NCBI GenBank assembly: GCA_019510315.1
Contig: JAEKKP010000090.1
Location: forward strand, 1-35,597
Direction: 5' to 3'
DNA length: 35,597 bases
From: Propionibacteriales bacterium
Lineage (GTDB): Bacteria > Actinomycetota > Actinomycetes > Propionibacteriales > Nocardioidaceae
Shown: one piece after another, positions 16,752-25,579 of the stretch
How the letters are laid out: every line of letters starts with the position of its first letter
Numbering within the stretch: position 1 is the first letter of the stretch
The notes under the pieces: generated by a model
The model's database searches: none
Seen by the model: the letters and a program-made list of their open reading frames with translations, nothing else
What the model was told of the DNA's origin: nothing
Made by a program: the position numbers and the translations under genes

Positions 16752-17732
16752 GGGCAGGAACAGCATCGAGGACTGCATGTGCGGCGGCTCGGCGAAGTAC
16801 CGGGCCTTGCCCGCGACGGAGTACGGCGACTTCGCCAGGCCGAGCGCGTCGAGGCCGCCTCGCGCCAGGGTGGCCGCGCGGGCGCGGACGCTGCCCTCAC
16901 CGGTCGGCGACTCGAGCCCGATGCCGTGTGCCGTGCCGCCGGAGACCACCAGGAGGCTGCCGGTGCGGGGGACGCTGCGGCCCCGGTAGCCGAACTGCTC
17001 GCCGCGCTCGACGGGGTGCGAGTCGAGCACGCGGGCCGTCACGCTGAGTGCGCCGCGGTCGCCGAGCCACAGCTCGGTGCCGAGGCGAGGACGGAACGAG
17101 AAGTCGGGGTACTGCGCGGCGAGGTCGGCCACGGCCGCTGCATCGAGGTGGGAGACCCAGACGGTGGAGTTCGGCACCCCCGCGGCGACGACGTCGGTCA
17201 TCAGCTCGGCGGCCTCGGCGAGGTTGTCGGCGGTGTCGAGCGGCAGGTGCAGCGAGACGCCCTCGACGCGTACGCCGGCCGGATGGCCGGCCGCGAGGGC
17301 AGCCGCCTCGCGCAGGCCGCGGGCAGTGAAGCCGTGACGCTTCATGGAGGTGAGCCGCTCGAGCACGACGCGCGGGCGGCCGGGCGCCTCGACCAGCGCC
17401 GCCAGGTCGGCGAGCCGGCCGACGGTGTGGACCACGCGCTCGTCGCTCGTGCTCGCGGCACCGTCGTCGTCCCAGGGCCGCCAGGGCGAGAGCACCAGTA
17501 GGTCGCCGTCGAACCGCTGCGCGACGTCGGGCAGCTCGGCGTACGTGCCGACGGCGAGGGTGTCGCAGCCCGCCCCCTGGTCGGCGAGCCACTGGGCGCG
17601 CCGCGCGAGGCTGCCGTTGCCGAACCCGTAGCCGTTGCCCTTGGCCACGGGCACGAGGCCGGGCCGAGCCTCGGCGACGGTGCGCAGGTGTGCCCGCCAG
17701 CGGTCTCCGTCGACGTGGAGGACGAGGCTCAT
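16662..17732 (-). CDS. Alanine racemase-like PLP-barrel protein
   Basis: MSLVLHVDGDRWRAHLRTVAEARPGLVPVAKGNGYGFGN; LERLTSMKRHGF, FRPRLGTELWLGDRGALSVTARVL. ATGA overlap with femX-like gene; start trimmed to 17732. Confidence 0.8.
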   Translation of the reverse strand: MSLVLHVDGDRWRAHLRTVAEARPGLVPVAKGNGYGFGNGSLARRAQWLADQGAGCDTLAVGTYAELPDVAQRFDGDLLVLSPWRPWDDDGAASTSDERVVHTVGRLADLAALVEAPGRPRVVLERLTSMKRHGFTARGLREAAALAAGHPAGVRVEGVSLHLPLDTADNLAEAAELMTDVVAAGVPNSTVWVSHLDAAAVADLAAQYPDFSFRPRLGTELWLGDRGALSVTARVLDSHPVERGEQFGYRGRSVPRTGSLLVVSGGTAHGIGLESPTGEGSVRARAATLARGGLDALGLAKSPYSVAGKARYFAEPPHMQSSMLFLPSGVDVPATGDEVDVRVRFTTTTFDRVEID

Positions 17733-18970
17733 CAGCCACGCCGCTTCAGGTAGAGCTCGAAGGCCTTGTAGATCGGCCGGTTGAGCGGGAGGTCCCACTC
17801 GCCGGCGTACTCGATCGCCTCGCCGCCGGTGCCGACCTTGAACTGGATCAGGCCCACATGGGGGTCGTCGCTGGTGAGGGTGTCGGTGATGCCGCGGAGG
17901 TCGTAGATCTCGGCGCCGGCGGCGATCGAGTCGCGGATCATCTGCCACTGGACGGCGTTGGAGCCGCGGACGTCGCGCTTGTCGCTCGAGGACGCGCCGT
18001 AGGAGTACCAGGTGTGGCTGCCGACCCGGATCCAGATGGTCGCCGCGACCAGGTCGCCCTCGTGGTGGGCGAGATAGAGCCGGATGCGGTCGTCGTCCTC
18101 GCCGCCGAGGGCCTCGAACATCGTCTCGAAGTACGACAGCGGGCGCGGGGTGAAGTGGTCGCGCTCGGCGGTGTGCGCGTAGAGCGCGTGGAACGCCGCG
18201 AGGTCAGTGTTCTCGGTGGTTGAGCCTGTCGAAACCGAGCCTGTCGAAACCGAGCCGGTCGAAACCGAGCCGGTCGAGACCACGACGCCGGCCTTCGCGG
18301 CCTTCTTGATGTTGCGCCGCCACTGCTGGTTCATCCCGGCGAGCACGTCGTCCTCGGTGCGGGGCTTGCCCTCGCTGTCGCGCAGCGGCACCCAGAAGTT
18401 GTACTGCGGCTGGCCCGCCGCGAAGCCGCCGACCGTCGCCTGCGCGCGCCAGCCGAGCTCGCGGAGCTGGGAGACCACCTTCGCGCCGGCCTGGCTGCGC
18501 TCGGTGGGCGGCAGCATCGTCAGGCTGGTGACGGCCTCGTCGGCGATGCCTTCCTTGACCTGTGCCGCGCTCCAGCGCCGGGTGACGACCGGCGGCCCCA
18601 GCCGGATGCCGAACGCGCCGTGGGCCTTGAGGTGGGCCGCCATCGGCACCAGCCAGGCGCCGAGGTCGTCGGTGTCCCAGTCGATGACGGGGCCCTCGGG
18701 CAGGTAGGCGAGGTAGCGGCGGACCTTCGGCAGCTGCCGGTAGAGCACGAGGCCGGCACCGACCAGCTCACCGCTGGGCGAGCCGGGGAGCGACCAGCCG
18801 AGGGACTCGGCCTTCCACTCGCGCTTGACCTTCGCCCAGGCCGGCGTCTGCAGGAAACTTACGGTCGGTCGCTCCGCTCCCCCGTGGCTGCGCCGGGCCG
18901 ACTCGCGGGTCCGCAGGAACGCGAGGTGCTCCTCGGTCGTGATGGTGCGGACGGCGAGGGGCGAGGTCAC
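17732..18970 (-). CDS. FemA/FemB/FemX-family peptidoglycan bridge / aminoacyltransferase
   Basis: SFLQTPAWAKVKREWKAESLGWSLPG, NQQWRRNIKKAAKAGVVV, YSYGASSSDKRDVRGSNAVQWQMIRDSIAAGAEIYDLRGI. Confidence 0.9.
   Translation of the reverse strand: MTSPLAVRTITTEEHLAFLRTRESARRSHGGAERPTVSFLQTPAWAKVKREWKAESLGWSLPGSPSGELVGAGLVLYRQLPKVRRYLAYLPEGPVIDWDTDDLGAWLVPMAAHLKAHGAFGIRLGPPVVTRRWSAAQVKEGIADEAVTSLTMLPPTERSQAGAKVVSQLRELGWRAQATVGGFAAGQPQYNFWVPLRDSEGKPRTEDDVLAGMNQQWRRNIKKAAKAGVVVSTGSVSTGSVSTGSVSTGSTTENTDLAAFHALYAHTAERDHFTPRPLSYFETMFEALGGEDDDRIRLYLAHHEGDLVAATIWIRVGSHTWYSYGASSSDKRDVRGSNAVQWQMIRDSIAAGAEIYDLRGITDTLTSDDPHVGLIQFKVGTGGEAIEYAGEWDLPLNRPIYKAFELYLKRRG
18222..18281. repeat. Four tandem 15-bp units inside the femX-like CDS
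   Basis: gagcctgtcgaaacc, gagcctgtcgaaacc, gagccggtcgaaacc, gagccggtcgagacc; minus strand reads (VSTGS)n in frame. Confidence 0.97.
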
Positions 18971-18980
18971 GTCGGCGAGC

Positions 18981-19775
18981 CTAGAGCCGTTCGCGCAGCC
19001 AGGCGAAGTCGGCCTTGTGCTCGGCCGGCCCGCCGGGCGTCTCGCAGATCACGGGGGCGCCGGCGGCCCGGACCACACCGGCCAGCTCGTCGGGGTGGAT
19101 CTCGCCGCTGCCGAAGCTGGTGTGCCGGTCGGCGCCCGAGCCGAACGCGTCGCGGCTGTCGTTGGCGTGCACCAGGTCGATGCGTCCGGTCACCGCGCGG
19201 ATCTGGTCGACCGCGTCGCCGAGCGGGATGCCGCTGGCCCAGGCGTGGCAGGTGTCCAGGCAGAACCCGACCTGCTCGGCACCCTCGGCCGCGGAGATCG
19301 CCTCCCACACACCGGCGATCCGGTCGAGGTGGCGGGTCATGGCGTTGTCGCCGCCAGCGGTGTTCTCGATCAGCACCGGCACCTTGAGGTCGGTGGCCTC
19401 CACCGCCTTGCGCCAGTTGTCGAAGCCCTTCGCCGGATCGTCATCCTTGTTGACGTGGCCGCCGTGCACGATCAGCCCCTTGGCGCCGATCTCGGCGGCG
19501 GCGTCGACGTGCTGCTGCAGCAGCTTGCGGCTGGGGATCCGGATCCGGTTGTTGGTGGTGGCGACGTTGACGATGTACGGCGCGTGCACGTAGAGGTCGA
19601 TCCCGGCGGCCTCGGCATCGGCCTTGAGGCCGGCCGCCCCGCCGGCGTACCGGAACTCGGGGCCCTTGTAGCCCTGCGGGTCGCCGAGGAAGAACTGCAC
19701 CAGCGTGGTGCCGCGGGCCTCGGCCTCCGCGATCGGGTCGTCCTGCGGGACGTGTGCTCCGATGCTGAACGTCAT
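18981..19775 (-). CDS. nfo: Deoxyribonuclease IV (AP endonuclease, TIM barrel)
   Basis: [14 protein letters not shown]...[66 protein letters not shown]. Confidence 0.93.
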   Translation of the reverse strand: MTFSIGAHVPQDDPIAEAEARGTTLVQFFLGDPQGYKGPEFRYAGGAAGLKADAEAAGIDLYVHAPYIVNVATTNNRIRIPSRKLLQQHVDAAAEIGAKGLIVHGGHVNKDDDPAKGFDNWRKAVEATDLKVPVLIENTAGGDNAMTRHLDRIAGVWEAISAAEGAEQVGFCLDTCHAWASGIPLGDAVDQIRAVTGRIDLVHANDSRDAFGSGADRHTSFGSGEIHPDELAGVVRAAGAPVICETPGGPAEHKADFAWLRERL

Positions 19776-19871
19776 GGCGCCCACCCTAGGAGCCGCCGAC
19801 GACACGATCGACCGCAGCCTGTGGATCACGATTTCCCTGCGGGCGGGTGCCGTTGTTACCCTTGCCCGTCG

Positions 19872-19932
19872 CTCCCTCCGGGGAGCTCCTCCTGTCACGG
19901 AACGTCCGTGGCCGCCTGAGTCCGAAGGAGGT
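19872..19932 (+). promoter_or_regulatory. Structured rpsF leader, candidate S6:S18-binding autoregulatory motif
   Basis: CCTCC (19888-19892) complementary to SD GGAGG (19927-19931); inner hairpin CACGGA-acg-TCCGTG (19896-19910); CCGA at 19922-19925 on the 3' side; alternative hairpin CTCCC-tccg-GGGAG (19872-19885). Confidence 0.5.
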
Positions 19933-19939
19933 AGGCAGC

Positions 19940-20230
19940 TTGCGTGCCTACGAACTGATGGTGATCCTCGACCCCGAGCTCGAGGAGCGCACCGTCGCCC
20001 CGTCCCTCGACACGTACCTCAACGTCGTGCGCAACGACGGTGGCACCGTCGAGAACGTCGACATCTGGGGTCGCCGTCGTCTTGCCTACGAGATCGACAA
20101 GAAGCCCGAGGGCATCTACGCCGTCGTGACGCTGCAGGCCGAGCCGGCCACCGTCAAGGAGCTCGACCGTCAGCTCTCCCTGAACGAGTCGGTGCTTCGC
20201 ACTAAGGTCATTCGTCCCGACGCTCGCTGA
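19940..20230 (+). CDS. rpsF: 30S ribosomal protein S6
   Basis: TTG start with GAAGGAGGT 8 nt upstream: [23 protein letters not shown]...[20 protein letters not shown]. Confidence 0.97.
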   Translation: MRAYELMVILDPELEERTVAPSLDTYLNVVRNDGGTVENVDIWGRRRLAYEIDKKPEGIYAVVTLQAEPATVKELDRQLSLNESVLRTKVIRPDAR

Positions 20231-20273
20231 TCCAGCGCAGCGCCGCACGACCACCGATCCAGGAGGATCTTCC

Positions 20274-20849
20274 ATGGCTGGCGAGACCGTCATCACCGTT
20301 GTCGGCAACCTGACCGGCGACCCGGAGCTCCGCTTCACCCCGTCGGGTGCGGCCGTCGCGAACTTCACGATCGCCTCGACCCCCCGCAACTTCGACAAGC
20401 AGACCAACGAGTGGAAGGACGGCGACACGCTGTTCCTGAACTGCTCGATCTGGCGGCAGGCGGCAGAGAACGTCGCCGAGTCGCTGCAGAAGGGCATGCG
20501 GGTCGTGGCGCAGGGGCGGCTCAAGCAGCGCTCGTACGAGACCCGTGAGGGCGAGAAGCGCACGGTCGTCGAGCTCGACGTCGAAGAGGTCGGCCCCAGC
20601 CTGAAGTACTCCACCGCCAAGGTCACCCGGGTCACCCGCGGTGGCGGCGGCGGCGGGTTCAGCGGTGGCGGCGGCGACGACCCGTGGGCGAGCCAGCCCG
20701 CCGCGCCCCAGCAGGGCGGCGCACCGGCCGGCCAGGCCTGGGGTGGGCAGCAGGGTGGCGGCGCCGCTCCGCAGCAGGGCGCCCCGCAGGGCCAGCCGGC
20801 CCAGGACCCGTGGGCCGTGCCCGGTGGGTCCGAAGAGCCCCCGTTCTGA
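20274..20849 (+). CDS. ssb: Single-stranded DNA-binding protein
   Basis: [36 protein letters not shown]; Gly/Gln-rich linker; acidic C-terminal tip EEPPF. Confidence 0.97.
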   Translation: MAGETVITVVGNLTGDPELRFTPSGAAVANFTIASTPRNFDKQTNEWKDGDTLFLNCSIWRQAAENVAESLQKGMRVVAQGRLKQRSYETREGEKRTVVELDVEEVGPSLKYSTAKVTRVTRGGGGGGFSGGGGDDPWASQPAAPQQGGAPAGQAWGGQQGGGAAPQQGAPQGQPAQDPWAVPGGSEEPPF

Positions 20850-20876
20850 CGGTCCGTTCTGACCGTCCGTTCTGAT
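20841..20876. repeat. Three 13-bp-period repeats starting at the ssb stop region
   Basis: CCGTTCTGAC-ggt-CCGTTCTGAC-cgt-CCGTTCTGAT. Confidence 0.9.
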
Positions 20877-20942
20877 CAATCCAACGATCCAAAGCCAACC
20901 ATTCCGGCATGACTGCCGGGCTCACTGAAAGGGAGCACCACA

Positions 20943-21179
20943 ATGGCCAAGGCAGTGATGCGCAAGCCGAAGAAGAAGGTTTGCCAGTTCTGCAAGGAGA
21001 AGGCGACCTCGGTCGACTACAAGGACACCAATCTCCTGCGCAAGTTCATCTCCGACCGCGGCAAGATCCGCGCGCGTCGGGTCACCGGCAACTGCGTGCA
21101 GCACCAGCGCGACGTCGCCACGGCGGTCAAGAACGCCCGTGAGGTCGCGCTCCTGCCCTACACGTCCACGGCGCGCTGA
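20943..21179 (+). CDS. rpsR: 30S ribosomal protein S18
   Basis: [51 protein letters not shown]; cysteine-containing (C+) form. Confidence 0.98.
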   Translation: MAKAVMRKPKKKVCQFCKEKATSVDYKDTNLLRKFISDRGKIRARRVTGNCVQHQRDVATAVKNAREVALLPYTSTAR

Positions 21180-21191
21180 GAGGGGCTGGAC

Positions 21192-21635
21192 ATGAAGCTC
21201 ATCCTCACCCAGGAGGTCACCGGACTCGGTGCCCCCGGTGACGTCGTCGAGGTCAAGGACGGCTACGGCCGCAACTACCTGGTGCCGCGCGGTCTCGCGA
21301 TCGTGTGGACCCGTGGTGGCGAGAAGACCATCGAGTCGATCAAGAAGGCCCGTGAGTCGCGCTCGGTCCGCGACGAGGCGCACGCTGCCGAGGTCAAGGC
21401 CAAGCTCGAGGGCTCGACCTTCCAGGTCAAGGTCCGCGCCGGTGAGGGCGGTCGCCTCTTCGGCGCCGTCACCACCGCCGACATCGCCTCGGCGATCGTC
21501 GACGCCGGCGCCGAGGTCGACAAGCGCACGATCGTGGTGGCCAACCCGATCAAGTCGCTCGGTGCGCACACCGTCACCGTGAAGGTGCACGACGACGTCG
21601 AGGCGCAGGTCAGCCTCAACGTCGTCCCCGCCTGA
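21192..21635 (+). CDS. rplI: 50S ribosomal protein L9
   Basis: [37 protein letters not shown]. Confidence 0.98.
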   Translation: MKLILTQEVTGLGAPGDVVEVKDGYGRNYLVPRGLAIVWTRGGEKTIESIKKARESRSVRDEAHAAEVKAKLEGSTFQVKVRAGEGGRLFGAVTTADIASAIVDAGAEVDKRTIVVANPIKSLGAHTVTVKVHDDVEAQVSLNVVPA

Positions 21636-21642
21636 CGCAGAA

Positions 21643-21662
21643 TTCACTACCGCGGTAGTGAA
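21643..21662. repeat. Perfect 20-bp palindrome
   Basis: TTCACTACCGCGGTAGTGAA just after the rplI stop. Confidence 0.95.
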
Positions 21663-21705
21663 ACCGCCGCTTCCCGTACGGAATTCCGTACGAGAAGCGG
21701 CGGTT
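21662..21705. terminator. Bidirectional hairpin terminator between convergent rplI and the membrane protein gene
   Basis: AACCGCCGCTTC-c-CGTACGGAATTCCGTACG-a-GAAGCGGCGGTT: 12-bp stem, one mismatch, then an 18-bp perfect palindrome. Confidence 0.8.
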
Positions 21706-21713
21706 CTGTGTCG

Positions 21714-22319
21714 TCAGCGTTCCTCGGTGCGCGACGGCGGGTGGATCTCGAGGGGTCCCGGTCCGCCGAGCCACTCCTTGCGGTGCACCCGGAACAGGTA
21801 GTAGACGAACACCACGTTGACCAGGCCGATGCCGACGAGCGTCGGGTTCACCAGGCTGTCGACGCCGCCGCCGTACGCGATCACGGGGAGCACGACGAGC
21901 GCGCCCAGCGCCCAGGTGAGGACCCCGAAGCGGCCCGCGACGTACCGGTCCCGGGGAGTGCGCAGCTCGGCCTCACGACCGATGGTCCGGGCGAGGACCA
22001 GGGCGAAGACCGTCTGCGGCAACGACAGGAACCACTGGAAGGACACCTGGATGGAGTCGTTGTACTCGGGCGCCAGCAGGTGGTTCAGCTGCGGGAACCA
22101 CAACGGCACGCTGACGACGAACGCCACCCAGGCGAGCCAGCCGACCACGTCGACGTCGAGGTGTCCGCGGAGCGCGCGCACGCCGTAGAGCACGAGCAGC
22201 CAGCCGATCGGGTCGGGCAGGGCGTCGTAGAACTGCCAGGCCGGGTGCGGGTCGTGCGGGAAGTTCGCCGGCACGAGCACGATGACGAGCCCCATCGCGA
22301 TCCTCTGCAGCGGCGACAT
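21714..22319 (-). CDS. Small polytopic membrane protein, function unknown
   Basis: 201 aa, several hydrophobic segments: MSPLQRIAMGLVIVLVPANFPHDPHPAWQFYDALPDPIGWLLVLYGV. Confidence 0.8.
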   Translation of the reverse strand: MSPLQRIAMGLVIVLVPANFPHDPHPAWQFYDALPDPIGWLLVLYGVRALRGHLDVDVVGWLAWVAFVVSVPLWFPQLNHLLAPEYNDSIQVSFQWFLSLPQTVFALVLARTIGREAELRTPRDRYVAGRFGVLTWALGALVVLPVIAYGGGVDSLVNPTLVGIGLVNVVFVYYLFRVHRKEWLGGPGPLEIHPPSRTEER

Positions 22320-22351
22320 GGCGACAGCCTAGGGTCGCCGCCGGAGCGGCC

Positions 22352-23662
22352 TCAGGCGCCGAGCCGCATCCAGGCACCTCCGGTGGCGCGTGAGAGCAGC
22401 ACCACGGCGCGTCCACCCATGAACGCGGTCCCGAACGCGACCCAGAGCCAGACGAGCGTGCCGCCACCCGCAACGGCGAGCCAGGCGGCAGGGGCGAATG
22501 CGAGCAGCACGACCAGACCGGCCCACGCGAGGTACCTCCCGTCGCCGGCCCCGATCAGCACGCCGTCCAGCACGAAGACCACACCGGCCAGGGGCTGGGC
22601 CAGCGCAGCGACGAGCAGCACCGGCACGAGCAGGTGACGGACGTGCACGTCGGCGGTGAAGAGCGGTCCGAGGACGGGTGCGGTCGCGGCCAGGGCCGCC
22701 CCGGTGACGCAGCCGCTGACGACGCCCCAGCGCAGCATCCGTCGGGTGATCGCCCGCGTGCCGTCGCGGTCGCCCGCACCGAGCGAGCGGCCCGTGATCG
22801 CCTGGGCCGCGATCGCGATCGCGTCGAGGGCGAAGGCCAGGAACGTCCACAACGTCATCGCGATCTGCATCGCGGCCAGATCCGACTCGCCGAGGCTCGT
22901 CGCGCCGTACGTCATCACCAGCAGGCCCGCGCGCAGCGTGACGGTCCGGAGCAGCAACGGAACGCCGGCGGACCCTGCGCCGCGGATCCCTGTCGCCGAG
23001 GGCCTCAGCACCGCACCGTGCTGACGGGCCGCGCGGACCACGACGAGGCCCAGCGCGAGCGCGGACCCGGACTGCGCGATCACGGTGCCGACGGCCGAGC
23101 CGGCGATGCCGAGGTCGAGGCCGTAGACCAGCCACAGGTTGAGCAGCACGTTCACGAGGTTGCCGCCGACCGCGACCACCAGCGGCGTGCGGGTGTCCTG
23201 CAGGCCACGGAGGACGCCCGTGGTCGCCAGCATGACCAGCAACGGGACCGCCCCGACCACACCGATGCGCAGGTAGGTCTCGGCCTGGTCCGCGACCCGG
23301 TGGCTGGGGCCGAACAGGCCCACCAGCCACGGAGCGAGGGGTACGCCGAGCGCCGTGGTCGCCGCCCCGATGACCACGGCGAGCCAGACGCCGTCGACTC
23401 CCTGAGCCAGGGCGCCGCGGAGGTCGCCGGCGCCGATCCGTCGGGCGACCGATGCCGTCGTGCCGTAGGCGAGGAAGACGCAGAGGCTGATCATCGTGGA
23501 GAGGACGGCGCCGGCGATCCCGAGCCCGGCCAGCTGGCTGGTGCCGAGATGTCCGACGATCGCGGAGTCGGCGAGCAGGAAGAGCGGCTCGGCGACCAGC
23601 GCGAGGAACGCCGGCACGGCGAGCCGGAGGATCTCGCGGTCGTGCTCGCCGGCCAGGCGCAT
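22352..23662 (-). CDS. MATE family efflux transporter (DinF-like)
   Basis: MRLAGEHDREILRLAVPAFLALVAEPLFLLADSAIVGHLGTSQLAGLGIAGAVL; ATG at 23662, trimmed from ORF start 23851. Confidence 0.93.
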   Translation of the reverse strand: MRLAGEHDREILRLAVPAFLALVAEPLFLLADSAIVGHLGTSQLAGLGIAGAVLSTMISLCVFLAYGTTASVARRIGAGDLRGALAQGVDGVWLAVVIGAATTALGVPLAPWLVGLFGPSHRVADQAETYLRIGVVGAVPLLVMLATTGVLRGLQDTRTPLVVAVGGNLVNVLLNLWLVYGLDLGIAGSAVGTVIAQSGSALALGLVVVRAARQHGAVLRPSATGIRGAGSAGVPLLLRTVTLRAGLLVMTYGATSLGESDLAAMQIAMTLWTFLAFALDAIAIAAQAITGRSLGAGDRDGTRAITRRMLRWGVVSGCVTGAALAATAPVLGPLFTADVHVRHLLVPVLLVAALAQPLAGVVFVLDGVLIGAGDGRYLAWAGLVVLLAFAPAAWLAVAGGGTLVWLWVAFGTAFMGGRAVVLLSRATGGAWMRLGA

Positions 23663-23716
23663 GGAGGTGAGGCTATCGACCGCCGCAGCGGTCCAGACCA
23701 CCGCCTCGAAATGCCC

Positions 23717-23969
23717 TGTTGATAACCCGCAGAACCTGTGGGTAAGCGATTCCGGGCGGCCATTTGTCGACATACCAACAGGACCGTCCCAGATGACGAA
23801 ACGGCAAACAGAAACCTGCCCGGAAACTTCTCTCCACAGCCGGTGGATCAACGTCTTCGCAGGTCAGAGCCGTGTGCGGCCTGATCCCCTGTCGGCTGTC
23901 CACACCGGGGCCAACAGCCTGTGCACACCTTTTGCGGCGTGTTCCACACACCACACAGGGTTATCCACA
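23717..23969. promoter_or_regulatory. DnaA-box cluster upstream of dnaB
   Basis: Perfect TTATCCACA at 23961-23969; one-mismatch boxes TTATCAACA (-, 23717-23725), TTACCCACA (-, 23737-23745), TTGTCGACA (+, 23764-23772), CTGTCCACA (+, 23896-23904). Confidence 0.6.
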
Positions 23970-24143
23970 AGTGCCTGTGGAGGGCGGGCTTTCCGTGGGG
24001 TCGATCCAGCACATAGCCTCGCGCAGTCCGGCGGCGGACGGACCTGTCGATGGTCGTCCCTACCGTCAGGAGCAGGAACCACTCGGACGGCCACGGGGGA
24101 CGTCCGAGGGCCGTGGATCGACAGGGGAAGGCGGCGGCGGCAG

Positions 24144-25538
24144 ATGAGCATGACGGAGTCCACCGGTGTGGGGGAGACCGAGGGCTTGGTCGCGTTCGAG
24201 CACCACGGCTCGCAGGAACACTGGGCCGGCCGGATGCCCCCGCAGGACGTCGACGCCGAGCAGAGCGTGCTGGGCTCGATGCTGATCTCCAAGGACGCGA
24301 TCGCCGACGTGCTCGAGGTCGCCAAGTCCCAGGACTTCTACCGACCGGCGCACGAGACGATCTTCGACGCGATCATCGACCTGTACTCCCGCGGCGAGCC
24401 GGCCGACCCGATCACGGTCGCCAACGAGCTGAATCGGCGCGGCGAGCTGCCGAGGATCGGCGGGGCGCCGTACCTCCACACGCTCTCGGCGAGCGTGCCG
24501 ATCGCGGCCAACGCCGGCTACTACGCCGAGATCGTCCGCGAGAAGTCGATCCTGCGCCGGCTGGTCGACGCCGGCACCAAGATCGCGCAGCTCGGCTACG
24601 CCGGTGAGGGCCAGGTCGACGACACCGTCGACCGCGCCCAGGCGGAGATCTACGCGATCACCGAGAAGCGCGCGTCGGAGGACTACGCCCCGCTCAGCGA
24701 GATCATGGAGGGCACGCTCGACGAGATCGAGGCGATCTCCAACCACGACGGCACGCTCCGCGGCGTGCCCACCGGACTGACCGACCTCGACGAGCTCACC
24801 AACGGCCTGCAGGCCGGGCAGATGGTGATCGTCGCGGGCCGTCCCGGTTCGGGCAAGTCGACGCTCGGGCTCGACTTCTGCCGGGCCGCGTCGATCCACA
24901 ACAACATGACCAGCGTGATCTTCAGCCTGGAGATGGGTCGCTCGGAGATCACCATGCGGCTGCTGAGCGCCGAGGCCAAGGTGCCGCTCAACCACATCCG
25001 CAACGGCCCGATGACCGACGACGACTGGTCCAAGCTGGCCCGGGCGATGGGTGAGGTGTCGAGCGCGCCGATGTTCATCGACGACAGCCCCAACATGACG
25101 ATGATGGAGATCCGCGCCAAGGCCCGCCGGCTCAAGCAGCGCCACGACCTCCGGTTGATCGTCATCGACTACATCCAGCTGATGACCTCGGGCAAGAAGG
25201 TGGAGTCGCGCCAGGTCGAGGTCTCGGAGTTCTCCCGGCAGATCAAGCTGCTCGCCAAGGAGCTCGAGGTGCCGATCGTGGCGCTGGCGCAGCTCAACCG
25301 TGGCTCGGAGCAGCGGGCCGACAAGAAGCCGATGGTCTCCGACCTGCGCGAGTCCGGCAGCCTCGAGCAGGACGCCGACATCGTCATGCTCGTCCACCGA
25401 GAGGACATGTACGAGCGCGAGTCGCCGCGGGCCGGCGAGGCCGACATCATCGTCGGCAAGCACCGCAACGGCCCGATGCGCGACATCACGGTCGCGTTCC
25501 AGGGCCACTACTCGCGGTTCGTCGACATGACCCACTGA
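24144..25538 (+). CDS. dnaB: Replicative DNA helicase DnaB (no intein)
   Basis: PPQDVDAEQSVLGSMLISKDAI; Walker A AGRPGSGKSTLGLDF; IDYIQLMTSGKK; SDLRESGSLEQDADIVMLVHRED. Contiguous motifs; start trimmed to ATG 24144. Confidence 0.97.
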   Translation: MSMTESTGVGETEGLVAFEHHGSQEHWAGRMPPQDVDAEQSVLGSMLISKDAIADVLEVAKSQDFYRPAHETIFDAIIDLYSRGEPADPITVANELNRRGELPRIGGAPYLHTLSASVPIAANAGYYAEIVREKSILRRLVDAGTKIAQLGYAGEGQVDDTVDRAQAEIYAITEKRASEDYAPLSEIMEGTLDEIEAISNHDGTLRGVPTGLTDLDELTNGLQAGQMVIVAGRPGSGKSTLGLDFCRAASIHNNMTSVIFSLEMGRSEITMRLLSAEAKVPLNHIRNGPMTDDDWSKLARAMGEVSSAPMFIDDSPNMTMMEIRAKARRLKQRHDLRLIVIDYIQLMTSGKKVESRQVEVSEFSRQIKLLAKELEVPIVALAQLNRGSEQRADKKPMVSDLRESGSLEQDADIVMLVHREDMYERESPRAGEADIIVGKHRNGPMRDITVAFQGHYSRFVDMTH

Positions 25539-25579
25539 CTCCGTCAGCGGGGCCGCGATGAGAATCGGGTGCCGGCCGG

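Noticed and set aside
18222-18281. CRISPR-like array
   Set aside because: Units are contiguous 15-mers with no spacers; better explained as a REP-like tandem repeat in a coding region.
23700-24000. Primary chromosomal origin (oriC)
   Set aside because: No dnaA, dnaN, rpmH or rnpA in the window and only one perfect box; reported as a DnaA-box cluster instead.
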